Source of the DNA: AV40 sp963817335
GTDB taxonomy: Bacteria > Verrucomicrobiota > Verrucomicrobiia > Chthoniobacterales > UBA10450
DNA length: 64,000 nt
Reading direction: 5' to 3'
Assembly (NCBI GenBank): GCA_963817335.1
Contig: CAWFNX010000005.1
Span: forward strand, 1,488,001 to 1,552,000
Below, piece after piece: positions 48,830 through 58,520 of this stretch (its first letter is position 1; each line of letters begins with the position of its first letter). Under the pieces are notes generated by a model. That model worked only from the letters and a program-made list of their open reading frames with translations. It was not told the DNA's origin and searched no databases. A program made the translations under genes and the position numbers.

Positions 48830-50398
48830 TCACGTTCGAGCCGGTGTTTTGATCAAAACGACCGAGGTCAGTGCGCTGGCGACGGCCAATAACGCGCCGG
48901 CCAGCATGACTGCTCTGAAACCTGAGACGAACGATTCATCAACCGCACCTCTGAGCAACTGTTGGGTATTTGGATCTTGATTCTCAGTAATTTTGATCGC
49001 CGCGAGTTTATTGCTTTGCGCCCGCACCGATTGCACAACTTCGCTCGGAAAATTTGTAGTTCGTTCATTCAATCGATCCTTGAATACGTGCAGCATAACG
49101 ATCCCGAACACAGCGATTGCAACCAGCCCGGCCGTGCGCGCGACTGCATTGTTAACTCCAGATGCGACGCCGGCGTGCGCCTGGGAAACAGAACTCATCA
49201 CCACAGTCGTGAGCGGCGCAACGCTGATGGCCATCCCCAGGCCGAGCACCGCGACCGGCGGAAAGAAATCCATCCAATAATTTCCGCCGATTCCCGGTCG
49301 CAAGAAGAGTCCGAAACCACATGCCGCGACCAGTGGTCCTACGATTAACGGAATGCGCGGGCCGTATCGTGCGACCAAACCGCCGGACCAGCGAGAAAGC
49401 GCAAACATGAGCAGAATAAACGGCAGCAACGCTGCGCCGGCAGCGGTTGCACCGTAGCGCTGAATTTGAATCAAATTCAGCGGCAGAAAGAAAAGTGTTC
49501 CGCCGAGCGCAGCATAAAGCAGAAACGTCAGAAGATTCGTTCCAGTGAACACGCGAGAGCGAAAAAGCGTGAGTGGCAACATTGGGTCAGAGACGCGCGC
49601 TTCGAAAGCTCCGAAAACGATGAGGACCACAGCGGCCGCGACTAGAAAAATAATCACTGTTCGATCGCCGAAGCCGACCTGCGACGACTCAATCAATCCG
49701 TAAACGAGCGCACCCAGTCCGACCGCAGCCAACGCCGCGCCAATCCAATCGACTTTTGTTTTCTCTTCATTGGAACTTTCCCCGACGTGCCGGAGCGAAA
49801 TTAGAAGAACAGCGACAGCGATCGGAACGTTGATAAAGAAGACTGCGCGCCACGAAACGTGTTCGATTAACCAACCGCCGAGTACAGGTCCGGCGCCGGT
49901 GGTGATTGCACTGAATCCAGACCAGGTCCCGATTGCGCGACCGCGTTCGTTTTCGGAAAACGAATTGCTGATAATGGCGAGGCTGCCCGGGACCAAAAGC
50001 GCCGCCCCAAATCCCTGGATCGTGCGGGCAATGATCAGTTGCTGAATGTTCGCAGCAAATCCGCACGCCGTCGACGCCAGCGCAAAAACACCAACGCCAA
50101 TCAGAAAGATTTTTCGACGTCCGTAATGATCGCCTAACGACCCACCGACCAGAAGGAGCGCCGATAAAAGAAGCGAGTAGGCTTCAATTACCCATTGCAC
50201 ATCGACCGCGGTGGCGTTGAGGTTTGTTTGCAACGCCGGCAACGCGACGTTCACGACGGTGCCGTCGATAAACGCCATGCTGGAGGCGAGGATGGTGGCG
50301 GCGAGGATCCAACGGCCTCGCGATTTTGCAATCCCCGCGGCCGCACCTCGGGAACGAATTACATTTTCATCGCAGGGATCCCGAAAGATCGCCCACAT
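48830..50398 (-). CDS. DHA2-family drug exporter (EmrB/QacA type)
   Basis: A 522-residue proton-driven exporter with about 14 spans. Motif D1 ASSMAFIDGTVVNVALPALQ (about residues 39-58), motif A GGSLGDHYGRRKIFLIG, the R of IIARTIQGFGAALLVPGSLA, and motif C GAGPVLGGWLIEHVSWRAVF are all present. It is larger than the MFS protein at 1124-2494, with a long hydrophilic loop near the C terminus (ERTTNFPSEVVQSVRAQSNK). It follows the zinc-finger gene by three bases. Substrates probably include hydrophobic drugs or detergents. Confidence 0.9.
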   Translation of the reverse strand: MWAIFRDPCDENVIRSRGAAAGIAKSRGRWILAATILASSMAFIDGTVVNVALPALQTNLNATAVDVQWVIEAYSLLLSALLLVGGSLGDHYGRRKIFLIGVGVFALASTACGFAANIQQLIIARTIQGFGAALLVPGSLAIISNSFSENERGRAIGTWSGFSAITTGAGPVLGGWLIEHVSWRAVFFINVPIAVAVLLISLRHVGESSNEEKTKVDWIGAALAAVGLGALVYGLIESSQVGFGDRTVIIFLVAAAVVLIVFGAFEARVSDPMLPLTLFRSRVFTGTNLLTFLLYAALGGTLFFLPLNLIQIQRYGATAAGAALLPFILLMFALSRWSGGLVARYGPRIPLIVGPLVAACGFGLFLRPGIGGNYWMDFFPPVAVLGLGMAISVAPLTTVVMSSVSQAHAGVASGVNNAVARTAGLVAIAVFGIVMLHVFKDRLNERTTNFPSEVVQSVRAQSNKLAAIKITENQDPNTQQLLRGAVDESFVSGFRAVMLAGALLAVASALTSVVLIKTPART

Positions 50399-50401
50399 AA
50401 T

Positions 50402-50671
50402 CTAGTATTCGCAAAACGCGTCGTCCGAGTAGCAATACAACCAACGCTCAGCCGGCTGCGCGGAAGCAATCACCGGATGTCCCGAAGAGTGCGCGTGTTT
50501 GCTAGCATGCTTATTGGGCGAACTGTCGCAGCACAATGTGACGCCGCATTGCTGACAGGTTCGGAGATGAACCCACTTTGCGCCGATCTTTACACATTCG
50601 ACGCATTCGCGCACTTCGGGCTGTTTCACCGATTCGACAGCGTTGAGATGAGAACATGGACGATCAGGCAT
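50402..50671 (-). CDS. UBP-type zinc finger protein
   Basis: An 89-residue protein consisting of one ZnF-UBP domain: CSHLNAVESVKQPEVRECVE, CVKIGAKWVHLRTCQQCGVT, LCCDSSPNKHASKHAHSSGH, with the Cys/His ligand spacing of the family (C-x-H, C-x2-C, C-x2-C, C, H..H..H). In eukaryotes this fold binds ubiquitin tails; in bacteria it often stands next to thioredoxin-reductase-like flavoproteins, as here (two bases after the stop). The role is unknown, perhaps binding C termini or regulating the flavoprotein. Confidence 0.88.
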   Translation of the reverse strand: MPDRPCSHLNAVESVKQPEVRECVECVKIGAKWVHLRTCQQCGVTLCCDSSPNKHASKHAHSSGHPVIASAQPAERWLYCYSDDAFCEY

Positions 50672-50673
50672 TT

Positions 50674-52389
50674 TTACCGGCTGTTGTTTGAACTTGCTAA
50701 TCGAAGGTGAACTCCGGCAACTGCCATACCGCCTTCGCCGACCGCGGCGGCGCAGCGCTTCACTGATCCAGACCGCACGTCACCGGCGGCAAAAATTCCG
50801 GGAAGACTGGTTTCCATCGGGCTCGGTTTATGTTTGCTGGCCTGCCACGCCGGCTCATCGGCGACCGCAGTTCCGGTCTTGATGAAACCTTTACCATCGC
50901 GAGCGATTTCTTCGGGCAACCATTCTGTGCAAGGCTTTGCGCCGATCATTGAAAAAACCGCGGGTGTGCGAACGACCTGGCGTTCGCCCGTTTTCGTATT
51001 TTCCAGTTCGACTTCTTCGAGCTTTTGATTGCCGGACATTCGCCGAATCTCGGTGCGGTAGAGGATGTCGATGTTCTTTTGCGCTTGCACACGGCGAGAT
51101 AAGTAATCGGACATTTTGCTTGTGATGTCGTTGCCGCGAACAACGAGCAATACTTTCTTCGCGCCGTCAGAAAGAAACATCGCGGCCTGACCCGCGGAAT
51201 TTCCGCTGCCAGTGACGATCACGGTTTCGTTTCGACAGATCTGGCCCTCCAAAGCAGTCGCCGCGTAATAAACGCCGACGCCTTCGAAGCGCTCCCGGTT
51301 CTCCGCATCGAGCCGGCCATAGTCCGCGCCCGTGGCAATCAGGACAGTTTTTGCCCGCAAAATTGCCGGACAACCTTCGCTCTCGATGCACGCGACATAT
51401 TCGTCGTCCGGATTGTAGCGAAAATTAAGGACTTGCGAGGGCGTGGAAAACTTCGCGCCGAATCGGTAGGCCTGAAGTTGTGCGAGCCAGGTCAGATCTC
51501 CGCCGCTGACGCCGGTTGGAAATCCGAAGAAGTTTTCAATCAACGACGACGATCCGGCCTGACCACCAGGCGCGTAACTTTCCAGAACAACGGTCTTCAA
51601 TCCTTCCGAAGCGGCATAAACTGCGGCGGCCAGTCCGGCCGGACCGGCGCCGACAATTGTAACGTCGGAGAAAATCTCGGTTTCATTCTCCGACGCAAGC
51701 GCACGTAGTAATCCTGCGGCCTGAGCAACCTCGCGCAAGGACGGCCGCCGCAACGGCGAGCCGCTCGGCGTAATCAAAGTTGGCAAATGCCGCGTTGCGA
51801 GATGAAAACGCTTGCTCAGCTCCTGTCCCTGTTCGCTGTCGAATTCGATGAGTCGATGCGGAATGTGATTTTTATCAAGAAAATTGTCGACCTCATGGCC
51901 GGCGCGATCATCGCCCGCAGCCAGAACGCGAAAGCCGGCAAATTCCCGGTCGCGGTTCAAGCGGCGTCGCCGCATGATTAACGCATTGACGATGGTTGTG
52001 CTCACAGCCGGTATTTCGGCCAACGCCCGACGAAGCTCCGCCGCCGGGACGTGAAGAATTTCCGCTTCATCCGATGTTACGCGAGTGGTCGCAAGAGCAG
52101 ACGTGCCTTGTAACATCGACACGTCTCCCACAAAATCGCGTTCGCGCGCGGTCGCCAAAATCTGCTCTGTGCCATCGCGAAGCTCGACCGCTTCCAATTC
52201 ACCGCGCAAAACAATCGTCAAACCAAGGTCGCGCTGACCGGCCTTAAAAATGAAGTCACCGCGTTTTAGATTCCGCCGCTGCCCGATCGGTTCGAGCAAT
52301 GACAGCTGATGATCGTCCAGCTTCGGGAAGGCGATAGCTTCTGTGTCGCGATAAAACTGCTCGTCCTGTTCTGGTGTAGTGGTCGCCAT
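50674..52389 (-). CDS. cNMP-binding thioredoxin-reductase-like flavoprotein
   Basis: A 571-residue three-part protein. Residues about 20-140 are a cyclic-nucleotide-binding domain (RRNLKRGDFIFKAGQRDLGL, ARERDFVGDVSMLQG); about 150-220 a thioredoxin-like fold without CxxC (HLPTLITPSG); about 240-570 a thioredoxin-reductase-type FAD/NADPH module with DVTIVGAGPAGLAAAVYAAS, GGQAGSSSLIENFFGFPTG, VIVTGSGNSAGQAAMFLS and GIFAAGDVRSGSVKRCAAAV. The usual redox CxxC is replaced (YYAATALEG), so it cannot reduce thioredoxin; it may be an NADPH-dependent oxidase or ferredoxin/quinone reductase switched by cNMP. Part of the efflux operon. Confidence 0.88.
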   Translation of the reverse strand: MATTTPEQDEQFYRDTEAIAFPKLDDHQLSLLEPIGQRRNLKRGDFIFKAGQRDLGLTIVLRGELEAVELRDGTEQILATARERDFVGDVSMLQGTSALATTRVTSDEAEILHVPAAELRRALAEIPAVSTTIVNALIMRRRRLNRDREFAGFRVLAAGDDRAGHEVDNFLDKNHIPHRLIEFDSEQGQELSKRFHLATRHLPTLITPSGSPLRRPSLREVAQAAGLLRALASENETEIFSDVTIVGAGPAGLAAAVYAASEGLKTVVLESYAPGGQAGSSSLIENFFGFPTGVSGGDLTWLAQLQAYRFGAKFSTPSQVLNFRYNPDDEYVACIESEGCPAILRAKTVLIATGADYGRLDAENRERFEGVGVYYAATALEGQICRNETVIVTGSGNSAGQAAMFLSDGAKKVLLVVRGNDITSKMSDYLSRRVQAQKNIDILYRTEIRRMSGNQKLEEVELENTKTGERQVVRTPAVFSMIGAKPCTEWLPEEIARDGKGFIKTGTAVADEPAWQASKHKPSPMETSLPGIFAAGDVRSGSVKRCAAAVGEGGMAVAGVHLRLASSNNSR

Positions 52390-52392
52390 GTT

Positions 52393-53013
52393 TTAATCTA
52401 CGATCTTTGTCAACCATTCCCGCGCAAGATCAACATCGCCACCGCTAAGTTCGTGTCCGCTTTGAAAAAAGCGAATCGTAACATCCGCGCCGGCGGCACG
52501 CAGCAGTTCGGCCAGCTGCTTCGTATTCGATGCGGGGACGATCGGGTCATGAGAGCCGGCCCCAATCCAAATGCGCTTCGATTTCAAATCCGGTTTGGTT
52601 TCCGGAACCAAAGGCACCATGGCGCGAAATAAGATCGCGTCCGACAAAATCTCCGGCCGAAGCAGCAACATGCTCGCGGCAATGTTGGCGCCGTTTGAAT
52701 ATCCGACCGCGGCAATTCTCTCGTAGTTGATTTCGTAATGCTTCGCGGCCGAGGCTACGAAATCCGCGAGCTCGTTCGTTCGCTTTCGCAAGTCCTCGAG
52801 ATCGAAGACGCCTTCGGCCAGGCGCCGAAAGAACCGCGGCCTGCCGCTTTCCAAAACTTTGCCGCGCGGACTGAGCAAAGATGCCTCGGGATCCAACTGC
52901 TCACCGAGCGGAATCAGATCGCGCTCGTTCCCACCGGTGCCGTGCAAGAGCAAAAGAGTGCGGCCCGATTTTCCGCGCACAAATTCGTGAATGAAATCCG
53001 GTTGCAGTCTCAA
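52393..53013 (-). CDS. Phospholipase/carboxylesterase family hydrolase
   Basis: A 206-residue alpha/beta hydrolase. The oxyanion motif LLLLHGTGGNERDLIPLGEQ, nucleophile IAAVGYSNGANIAASMLL (Ser in G-Y-S-N-G), acid in WIGAGSHDPIVPASN and His in FFQSGHELSG form a full triad; the family is the YpfH/predicted esterase group. The frame is open to 53391 over the preceding gene; the TTG at 53013, overlapping the upstream TGA as TTGA, is the sensible start and gives family length. No signal peptide. Three bases before the flavoprotein ATG, so co-transcribed. Confidence 0.82.
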   Translation of the reverse strand: MRLQPDFIHEFVRGKSGRTLLLLHGTGGNERDLIPLGEQLDPEASLLSPRGKVLESGRPRFFRRLAEGVFDLEDLRKRTNELADFVASAAKHYEINYERIAAVGYSNGANIAASMLLLRPEILSDAILFRAMVPLVPETKPDLKSKRIWIGAGSHDPIVPASNTKQLAELLRAAGADVTIRFFQSGHELSGGDVDLAREWLTKIVD

Positions 53014-53495
53014 TTCGCGCGAGATGGATCGGGACGAAATCGAATCACCGCGATGATGCAAAGCAACGCCGAGGCGGCCAAAACGAAGAGCTGGGTGAGT
53101 TTGAATGGCGATTCGGTCTGAGTGGGCGCGAGCGAGTGCAAGGCCGGGATCTTTTCGAACGATTGAACAACCAGGACGAAAAGATTGAAATAGAGACAGA
53201 TCGCTGCGCCGATCACGTAAATCCAGCGCCATGCTCCGACGAGTTGTCTTCCATAACGCGCGAAAATTGTCACGACGAGAAAGGGTAGGGAGACAATCCC
53301 GAGACCGATCGCCGGGGTGAATCCGTGAAATGGAAAGAAAAATCCGGTCACTGTCGTGGCGACTGCGGTAATCAGAAACCATTTCGTCCAACTATCAGCC
53401 CGATTTCCGGCCAGCATTGCGAACACAACAACAACGCCTGTGACGATTGCAACCAAACTGATCAGGGTGTGAATGACAGTTAGGGCCTGGATCAT
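53010..53495 (-). CDS. Four-span membrane protein in the efflux operon
   Basis: A 161-residue membrane protein from the ATG at 53495 (MIQALTVIHTLISLVAIVTG), which overlaps the RND pump stop as ATGA; the frame is open to 53687 over the pump gene. Spans lie at about residues 5-25, 38-58, 62-80 and 92-112, with a fifth near the C terminus (LFVLAASALLCIIAVIRF). I do not recognise the family. Its tight coupling to the pump upstream and the esterase downstream suggests an accessory role in the envelope. Confidence 0.75.
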   Translation of the reverse strand: MIQALTVIHTLISLVAIVTGVVVVFAMLAGNRADSWTKWFLITAVATTVTGFFFPFHGFTPAIGLGIVSLPFLVVTIFARYGRQLVGAWRWIYVIGAAICLYFNLFVLVVQSFEKIPALHSLAPTQTESPFKLTQLFVLAASALLCIIAVIRFRPDPSRAN

Positions 53496-56400
53496 TTTGT
53501 GACTCCTTCTGTTGTCGTGGCGGCGGACGATTCGTGGCCGGCGAAGAATCGCTCGATCACGTAAAACGTCACCGGAATCAAAAAGATCGCGATACCAGAT
53601 GCGGCAATCATTCCGCCGATGACTGTCGATCCGAGCACCCGACGCGCGACCGCGCCGGAGCCACTGGCAAACCACAGCGGCAAACATCCGAAGATGAACG
53701 CGAACGACGTCATCAGGATCGGACGCAGACGCAAACGCGCGCCTTCGAGAGCGGCATCGAGCAGCGGTTTACCTTTTTCGTATTCGTCTTTCGCGAACTC
53801 GACAATCAGGATCGCGTTCTTCGCAGCCAAGCCGATGAGCATGATCAAACCGATCTGCGCATAAATATTGTTTTCCATTCCACGCCACCAGAGGGTGACA
53901 AACGCACCAAACACTGCGACTGGCGTTCCGAGCAACACGCTGAACGGCAGCGACCAGCTTTCATATAAAGCAGCGAGGATCAGAAACACGAACAAGAGCG
54001 ACATTCCAAAGACCAAAGTGGGCGAGACGCCTTGTTGCGCTTTCTTTTCCTGATACGACAGGCCAAGGTAGTCGTAGCCCATATCGTTAGACATGGTTTG
54101 TCGAAAAGTCTCCTCGAGAGCATTCATTGCCTGGTACGAGCTGTAGCCTGGTGCGGCCGAACCGTTGATTTGAGCAGCGCGGTACTCGTTGTAACGCACC
54201 GTGAATTCAGGACCGGCAACGTCCTCGATCGTGGATATCGCATCGAGCGGCACCGGCGTACCAGTCGAGTTGCGGACAAAAAACTGGCCGACGTTCTTCG
54301 CGTCGGTTCGATATTCGCCTTCCGCCTCTATGTATACCTGCCAGGTTCGGCCAAACCGATTGAAGTAATTCACGAAAAATCCACCCATGAATGTCTGCAG
54401 CGTTTGATAAACCGAAGTGAGATCGATACCCTGCTTGACGACTTTGTCGCGATCGACCTTGACGAAAACCTGCGGCACATTGGGCAAAAACGTCGGAATC
54501 AACGTGCCAAGCTCCGGCCGTTTGTGCGCTGCATCTAAGAATGTCTTTACGTTTTTGGCGAGAAACGGGACGTCTTTACCCGCACGGTCTTCAAGCATAA
54601 ACGTGAATCCACCAGATGTGCCGACGCCGGGAATCGCCGGTGGCGGAAACGCGAACGCGATACCTTCGCTAAGACTGCTGAGGTATTGATTTATTCGCGC
54701 CTTGATTGCGGCGTACTGTTCTTCCGGTTTCGTTCGCTCGCTCCAAGGCTTAAAAGTCACGAAGAAAAATGCGCTGTAGGTATTTTGCACCAAACTTAGC
54801 AGACTGAACCCGATGACGCTGGTCGTGTACTGGACCCCGGGCGTTTGGCTCAGGAAATCTTCGATCTTGTGGCACGCTTGATCGGTGCGCTCGAGCGATG
54901 ATGCGTCGGGTAATTGAAGGGCGAGAAAAACGTAGCCCTGATCTTCCTCCGGCAAAAAGCCGCTGGGCAACCTTTTCCCAAAAAACCCCGCTCCAATCGC
55001 AAGAACGAGCAGCAGGGCGAAACTGAGCACAGCTTTTCGAATCGCTGCCTGCGACCAGTTTACATATCCGCGGGTGGCGCTGCCGAAAATGCGATTGAAT
55101 CGATCATAAAACCAACCGAGCGGGCCGCGAGTTTTCTTGCGCGGACGCAGCAACAGCGCCGAAAGCGCGGGACTGAGTGAGAGCGCGTTGAACGCGGAGA
55201 AGATAACTGAGATGGCGATCGTGAGCGCGAACTGCTGATAGAGCCGGCCGGTGATGCCTGGCAGAAACGCCGTGGGAATAAACACCGCTGAAAGCACGAG
55301 TGCGATGCCGATCACCGGCGCCGACACTTCGCGCATCGCCTGCAATGTTGCCTCGCGTGGGCTCATTCCTTCTTCGATGTGACGCTCGACTGCTTCGACA
55401 ACCACGATCGCATCATCGACCACCAGACCGATCGCGAGCACCAGTCCGAAAAGTGAAAGCGTGTTGATCGAGAATCCAAACAACGGGAACAACACAAACG
55501 TTCCGATTAGCGAGACCGGCACCGCGCAAAGCGGAATCAGGGTGGCCCGCCAGCCTTGAAGGAAAATGAAAACCACGAGCGCAACGAGCGCGAGCGCCTC
55601 GAGGAGCGTTTTCAAAATTTCACTGATGCCTTCCGTGACCGAGAGCGTTTGATCGAGCGAGACAACGTAATCCATGTCGGCGGGAAACCGCTGCTTCGCT
55701 TCTGTCATTAGCTTGCGCACTGATTGCGCGGCTTTGACAGCGTTGGTTCCCGGCAATTGATACAAAGCGAGAATGGCGGCCGGCTGTCCGTTCATCCGGC
55801 CTCTCAAGTTGTAAGTTTGTGCCCCGAGGTCGATCCGCGCGATGTCCTTCACCCTAACGAACGAACCGTCCGGATTCGCACGGACAACGATTTCGCCGAA
55901 TTCCTCCGGCGTTTGCAATCGACCCTGCGCGCGGACGGTATAAGTGAATTTCTGTCCGCTCGGAATTGGTTCGCCTCCTACCTGGCCCGCAGGATTCACA
56001 TTGTTCTGCTTCTGCACCGCGGTGATGATGTCCGGAACCGTAATGCCAAGCTTCGCGAGTTGATCGGGCTTCACCCACAAGCGCATCGCGTATTGACCAG
56101 CGCCGAAAATCTGAACATTGCCGATTCCCGGCAGGCGCGTGAGTTGATCGAACAAATTAATGTAGCCGTAGTTTGCGAGAAAAATGTTGTTGTAGGTTCC
56201 TTTGGGCGAATAGAGCGAAACCAGCATCAGTGGCGCGGTTGTCGATTTCTTAACCGTCACGCCATAGTTGTTCACGTCGGCCGGCAATTGCGATTGCGCT
56301 TGCGCCACCCGCAGCTGGGTCAGGACTTGATCGATGTTCGGATCGGTCGCGACGTCGAAATTGACGATCAATCGAATGTCGCCGCTATTCGAATTGATCG

Positions 56401-56638
56401 AGTACATGTAATTCATGTTGTCCACGCCGCTCATCTGTTGCTCGATCGGCGCTGCGACCGATTGCTCAATCGTGAGCGCGTCGGCGCCGGTGTAGTGCGT
56501 TTGCACTTGAATTTCTGGCGGCGCGATTTGCGGATATTGCGCGATCGGCAGGGCGAGAATGCAAACGCCGCCGATCAGCGTCATGAGAATCGCGATGACA
56601 ATCGCGACGATCGGCCGCCGGACGAAAAACTCGGACAT
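53492..56638 (-). CDS. RND multidrug efflux transporter (HAE1, AcrB/MexB type)
   Basis: A 1048-residue inner-membrane proton antiporter. It opens MSEFFVRRPIVAIVIAILMT, has the porter-domain motif LPIAQYPQIAPPEIQVQTHY, the proton-relay TM4 (LFGLVLAIGLVVDDAIVVVE, two adjacent Asp), TM10 Lys (LIMLIGLAAKNAILIVEFAK) and the duplicated core. Length and motifs are those of AcrB. It pairs with the fusion protein gene six bases upstream. No TolC-type outer-membrane gene is in the window, so a shared one elsewhere is needed. Drugs, bile-like amphiphiles or solvents are typical substrates. Confidence 0.95.
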   Translation of the reverse strand: MSEFFVRRPIVAIVIAILMTLIGGVCILALPIAQYPQIAPPEIQVQTHYTGADALTIEQSVAAPIEQQMSGVDNMNYMYSINSNSGDIRLIVNFDVATDPNIDQVLTQLRVAQAQSQLPADVNNYGVTVKKSTTAPLMLVSLYSPKGTYNNIFLANYGYINLFDQLTRLPGIGNVQIFGAGQYAMRLWVKPDQLAKLGITVPDIITAVQKQNNVNPAGQVGGEPIPSGQKFTYTVRAQGRLQTPEEFGEIVVRANPDGSFVRVKDIARIDLGAQTYNLRGRMNGQPAAILALYQLPGTNAVKAAQSVRKLMTEAKQRFPADMDYVVSLDQTLSVTEGISEILKTLLEALALVALVVFIFLQGWRATLIPLCAVPVSLIGTFVLFPLFGFSINTLSLFGLVLAIGLVVDDAIVVVEAVERHIEEGMSPREATLQAMREVSAPVIGIALVLSAVFIPTAFLPGITGRLYQQFALTIAISVIFSAFNALSLSPALSALLLRPRKKTRGPLGWFYDRFNRIFGSATRGYVNWSQAAIRKAVLSFALLLVLAIGAGFFGKRLPSGFLPEEDQGYVFLALQLPDASSLERTDQACHKIEDFLSQTPGVQYTTSVIGFSLLSLVQNTYSAFFFVTFKPWSERTKPEEQYAAIKARINQYLSSLSEGIAFAFPPPAIPGVGTSGGFTFMLEDRAGKDVPFLAKNVKTFLDAAHKRPELGTLIPTFLPNVPQVFVKVDRDKVVKQGIDLTSVYQTLQTFMGGFFVNYFNRFGRTWQVYIEAEGEYRTDAKNVGQFFVRNSTGTPVPLDAISTIEDVAGPEFTVRYNEYRAAQINGSAAPGYSSYQAMNALEETFRQTMSNDMGYDYLGLSYQEKKAQQGVSPTLVFGMSLLFVFLILAALYESWSLPFSVLLGTPVAVFGAFVTLWWRGMENNIYAQIGLIMLIGLAAKNAILIVEFAKDEYEKGKPLLDAALEGARLRLRPILMTSFAFIFGCLPLWFASGSGAVARRVLGSTVIGGMIAASGIAIFLIPVTFYVIERFFAGHESSAATTTEGVTK

Positions 56639-56644
56639 GGCGGA

Positions 56645-57859
56645 TCAGGGTTTCTGCGGGCTCGCCGATTGGATCGGGGCAGGGGACTGGGCCGGCGGCG
56701 TCCACTCTTTCACCTTCACGGTTGACCCTTGGCGCGCCTTTTGGACGCCTTCGACAACGACTTTGTCTCCGGGCTTCAATCCGTCAGTGATTTGCCACAT
56801 GGCGCCGATCTTCTCGCCCGTTTTTACCGGGCGAATATTCACCTTGTTGTCTTGATCGACTACTGCGACCTGGAAATTGCCCTGTAATTCGGTCACCGCT
56901 TCCTGCGGAACAACCAACGCATTCTTAACCGTGTCAGGTACGAATCGGATTTTGCCATATTGCCCTGGCCGCAACGTGGCGTCCGGATTTGGAAACGTTA
57001 CGTAGTAGTGAATCGAACCTGTTTTGGGATCGAGGTTTCGATCCAGCGCATAAAACTTTCCTTTTCGCGGATAGAGCTTCCCGTCACCGAGAATCAAATC
57101 GAAATCGATGCTTTTGAGCAGGGCTTCGCGTTGGCTTGCATCGGGATAGCGGGCAAAGAAGTCGGTAAATGAGCTCTCGCCAGCAGTTACGATGGCTTTG
57201 ATCGGATCGATCTGCGACACGGTCGTGAGCGGACTGGTTGCCGCCGGACCCACCAGATCGCCGACTTGATTATTCGCGAATCCGGCAAGCCCATCGATCG
57301 GCGAAATGATTTTTGTGTAGCCAAGATTCAGGTCCGCCTGTTTCACGGCTGCTTCGTCCGCTTCGACGTTTGCTTTACTGGAGCCGGCGGCGGCGATGGC
57401 GGTATCTCGCTCCTGATCGCTGATTACCTTTTTGTTGAACAGATCGATCGCGCGCTTTTGATCCGCATCGGCCTTTGCCCAATTGGCCTGATCCTTCGCC
57501 TCAGTTCCCTTGGCCTGAGCGAGCGCAGCCTGGAACGGCCGAGGATCGATTTGAAAAAGCAGGTCGCCCTTTTTCACGAGGCTGCCTTCCTTGTAATCGC
57601 GAGAGACGATGTAGCCCTGCACCTGCGCGTTAATGTTGGCGTTGATGAACCCGTCCAGCGTCGCAACGCGTTCCAATACCCGCGGCACATCGCGCGGTTG
57701 CACCGTTGTCACCTCAACTTCGGGCGCGGCCGGACCAGCTTGCGGCGCTTTGCGCGAGCACGCAGCAAAAAGCATAATGGCTATCGCAGCGCCAAACGCT
57801 ACGATCGTGAATGATCGGCGGTTGATCATAGAATTGTTATCGTGCCCGCGAGTGTTCAT
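56645..57859 (-). CDS. RND efflux periplasmic adaptor lipoprotein
   Basis: A 404-residue membrane fusion protein. The N terminus has a lipoprotein signal (IVAFGAAIAIMLFAACSRK, lipid Cys about 34). The barrel-sandwich and hairpin follow: ATLDGFINANINAQVQGYIV, KEGSLVKKGDLLFQIDPRPF, a coiled-coil (residues about 115-185), and LNLGYTKIISPIDGLAGFAN. It bridges the RND pump to an outer-membrane channel. It starts at ATG 57859, or at the internal ATG (MINRRSF, 57829). First gene of the efflux operon proper. Confidence 0.93.
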   Translation of the reverse strand: MNTRGHDNNSMINRRSFTIVAFGAAIAIMLFAACSRKAPQAGPAAPEVEVTTVQPRDVPRVLERVATLDGFINANINAQVQGYIVSRDYKEGSLVKKGDLLFQIDPRPFQAALAQAKGTEAKDQANWAKADADQKRAIDLFNKKVISDQERDTAIAAAGSSKANVEADEAAVKQADLNLGYTKIISPIDGLAGFANNQVGDLVGPAATSPLTTVSQIDPIKAIVTAGESSFTDFFARYPDASQREALLKSIDFDLILGDGKLYPRKGKFYALDRNLDPKTGSIHYYVTFPNPDATLRPGQYGKIRFVPDTVKNALVVPQEAVTELQGNFQVAVVDQDNKVNIRPVKTGEKIGAMWQITDGLKPGDKVVVEGVQKARQGSTVKVKEWTPPAQSPAPIQSASPQKP

Positions 57860-57906
57860 TGATCGTGACTGTTGCGATTTACGATGGGAAGTAGATTCTT
57901 TCTCTG

Positions 57907-58491
<585 letters not shown>

Positions 58492-58520
58492 CGCGGAACG
58501 GCAGACGTGCCGAGTTTCTG

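Noticed and set aside
50674..52389. Naming the flavoprotein thioredoxin reductase (TrxB)
   Set aside because: The redox CxxC is missing, so thioredoxin reduction is not supported.
55724..56725. Open plus-strand frame of 333 codons
   Set aside because: It is antisense to the RND pump gene; its product is Arg/His-rich with no domain, as expected from the shadow of a GC-rich gene.
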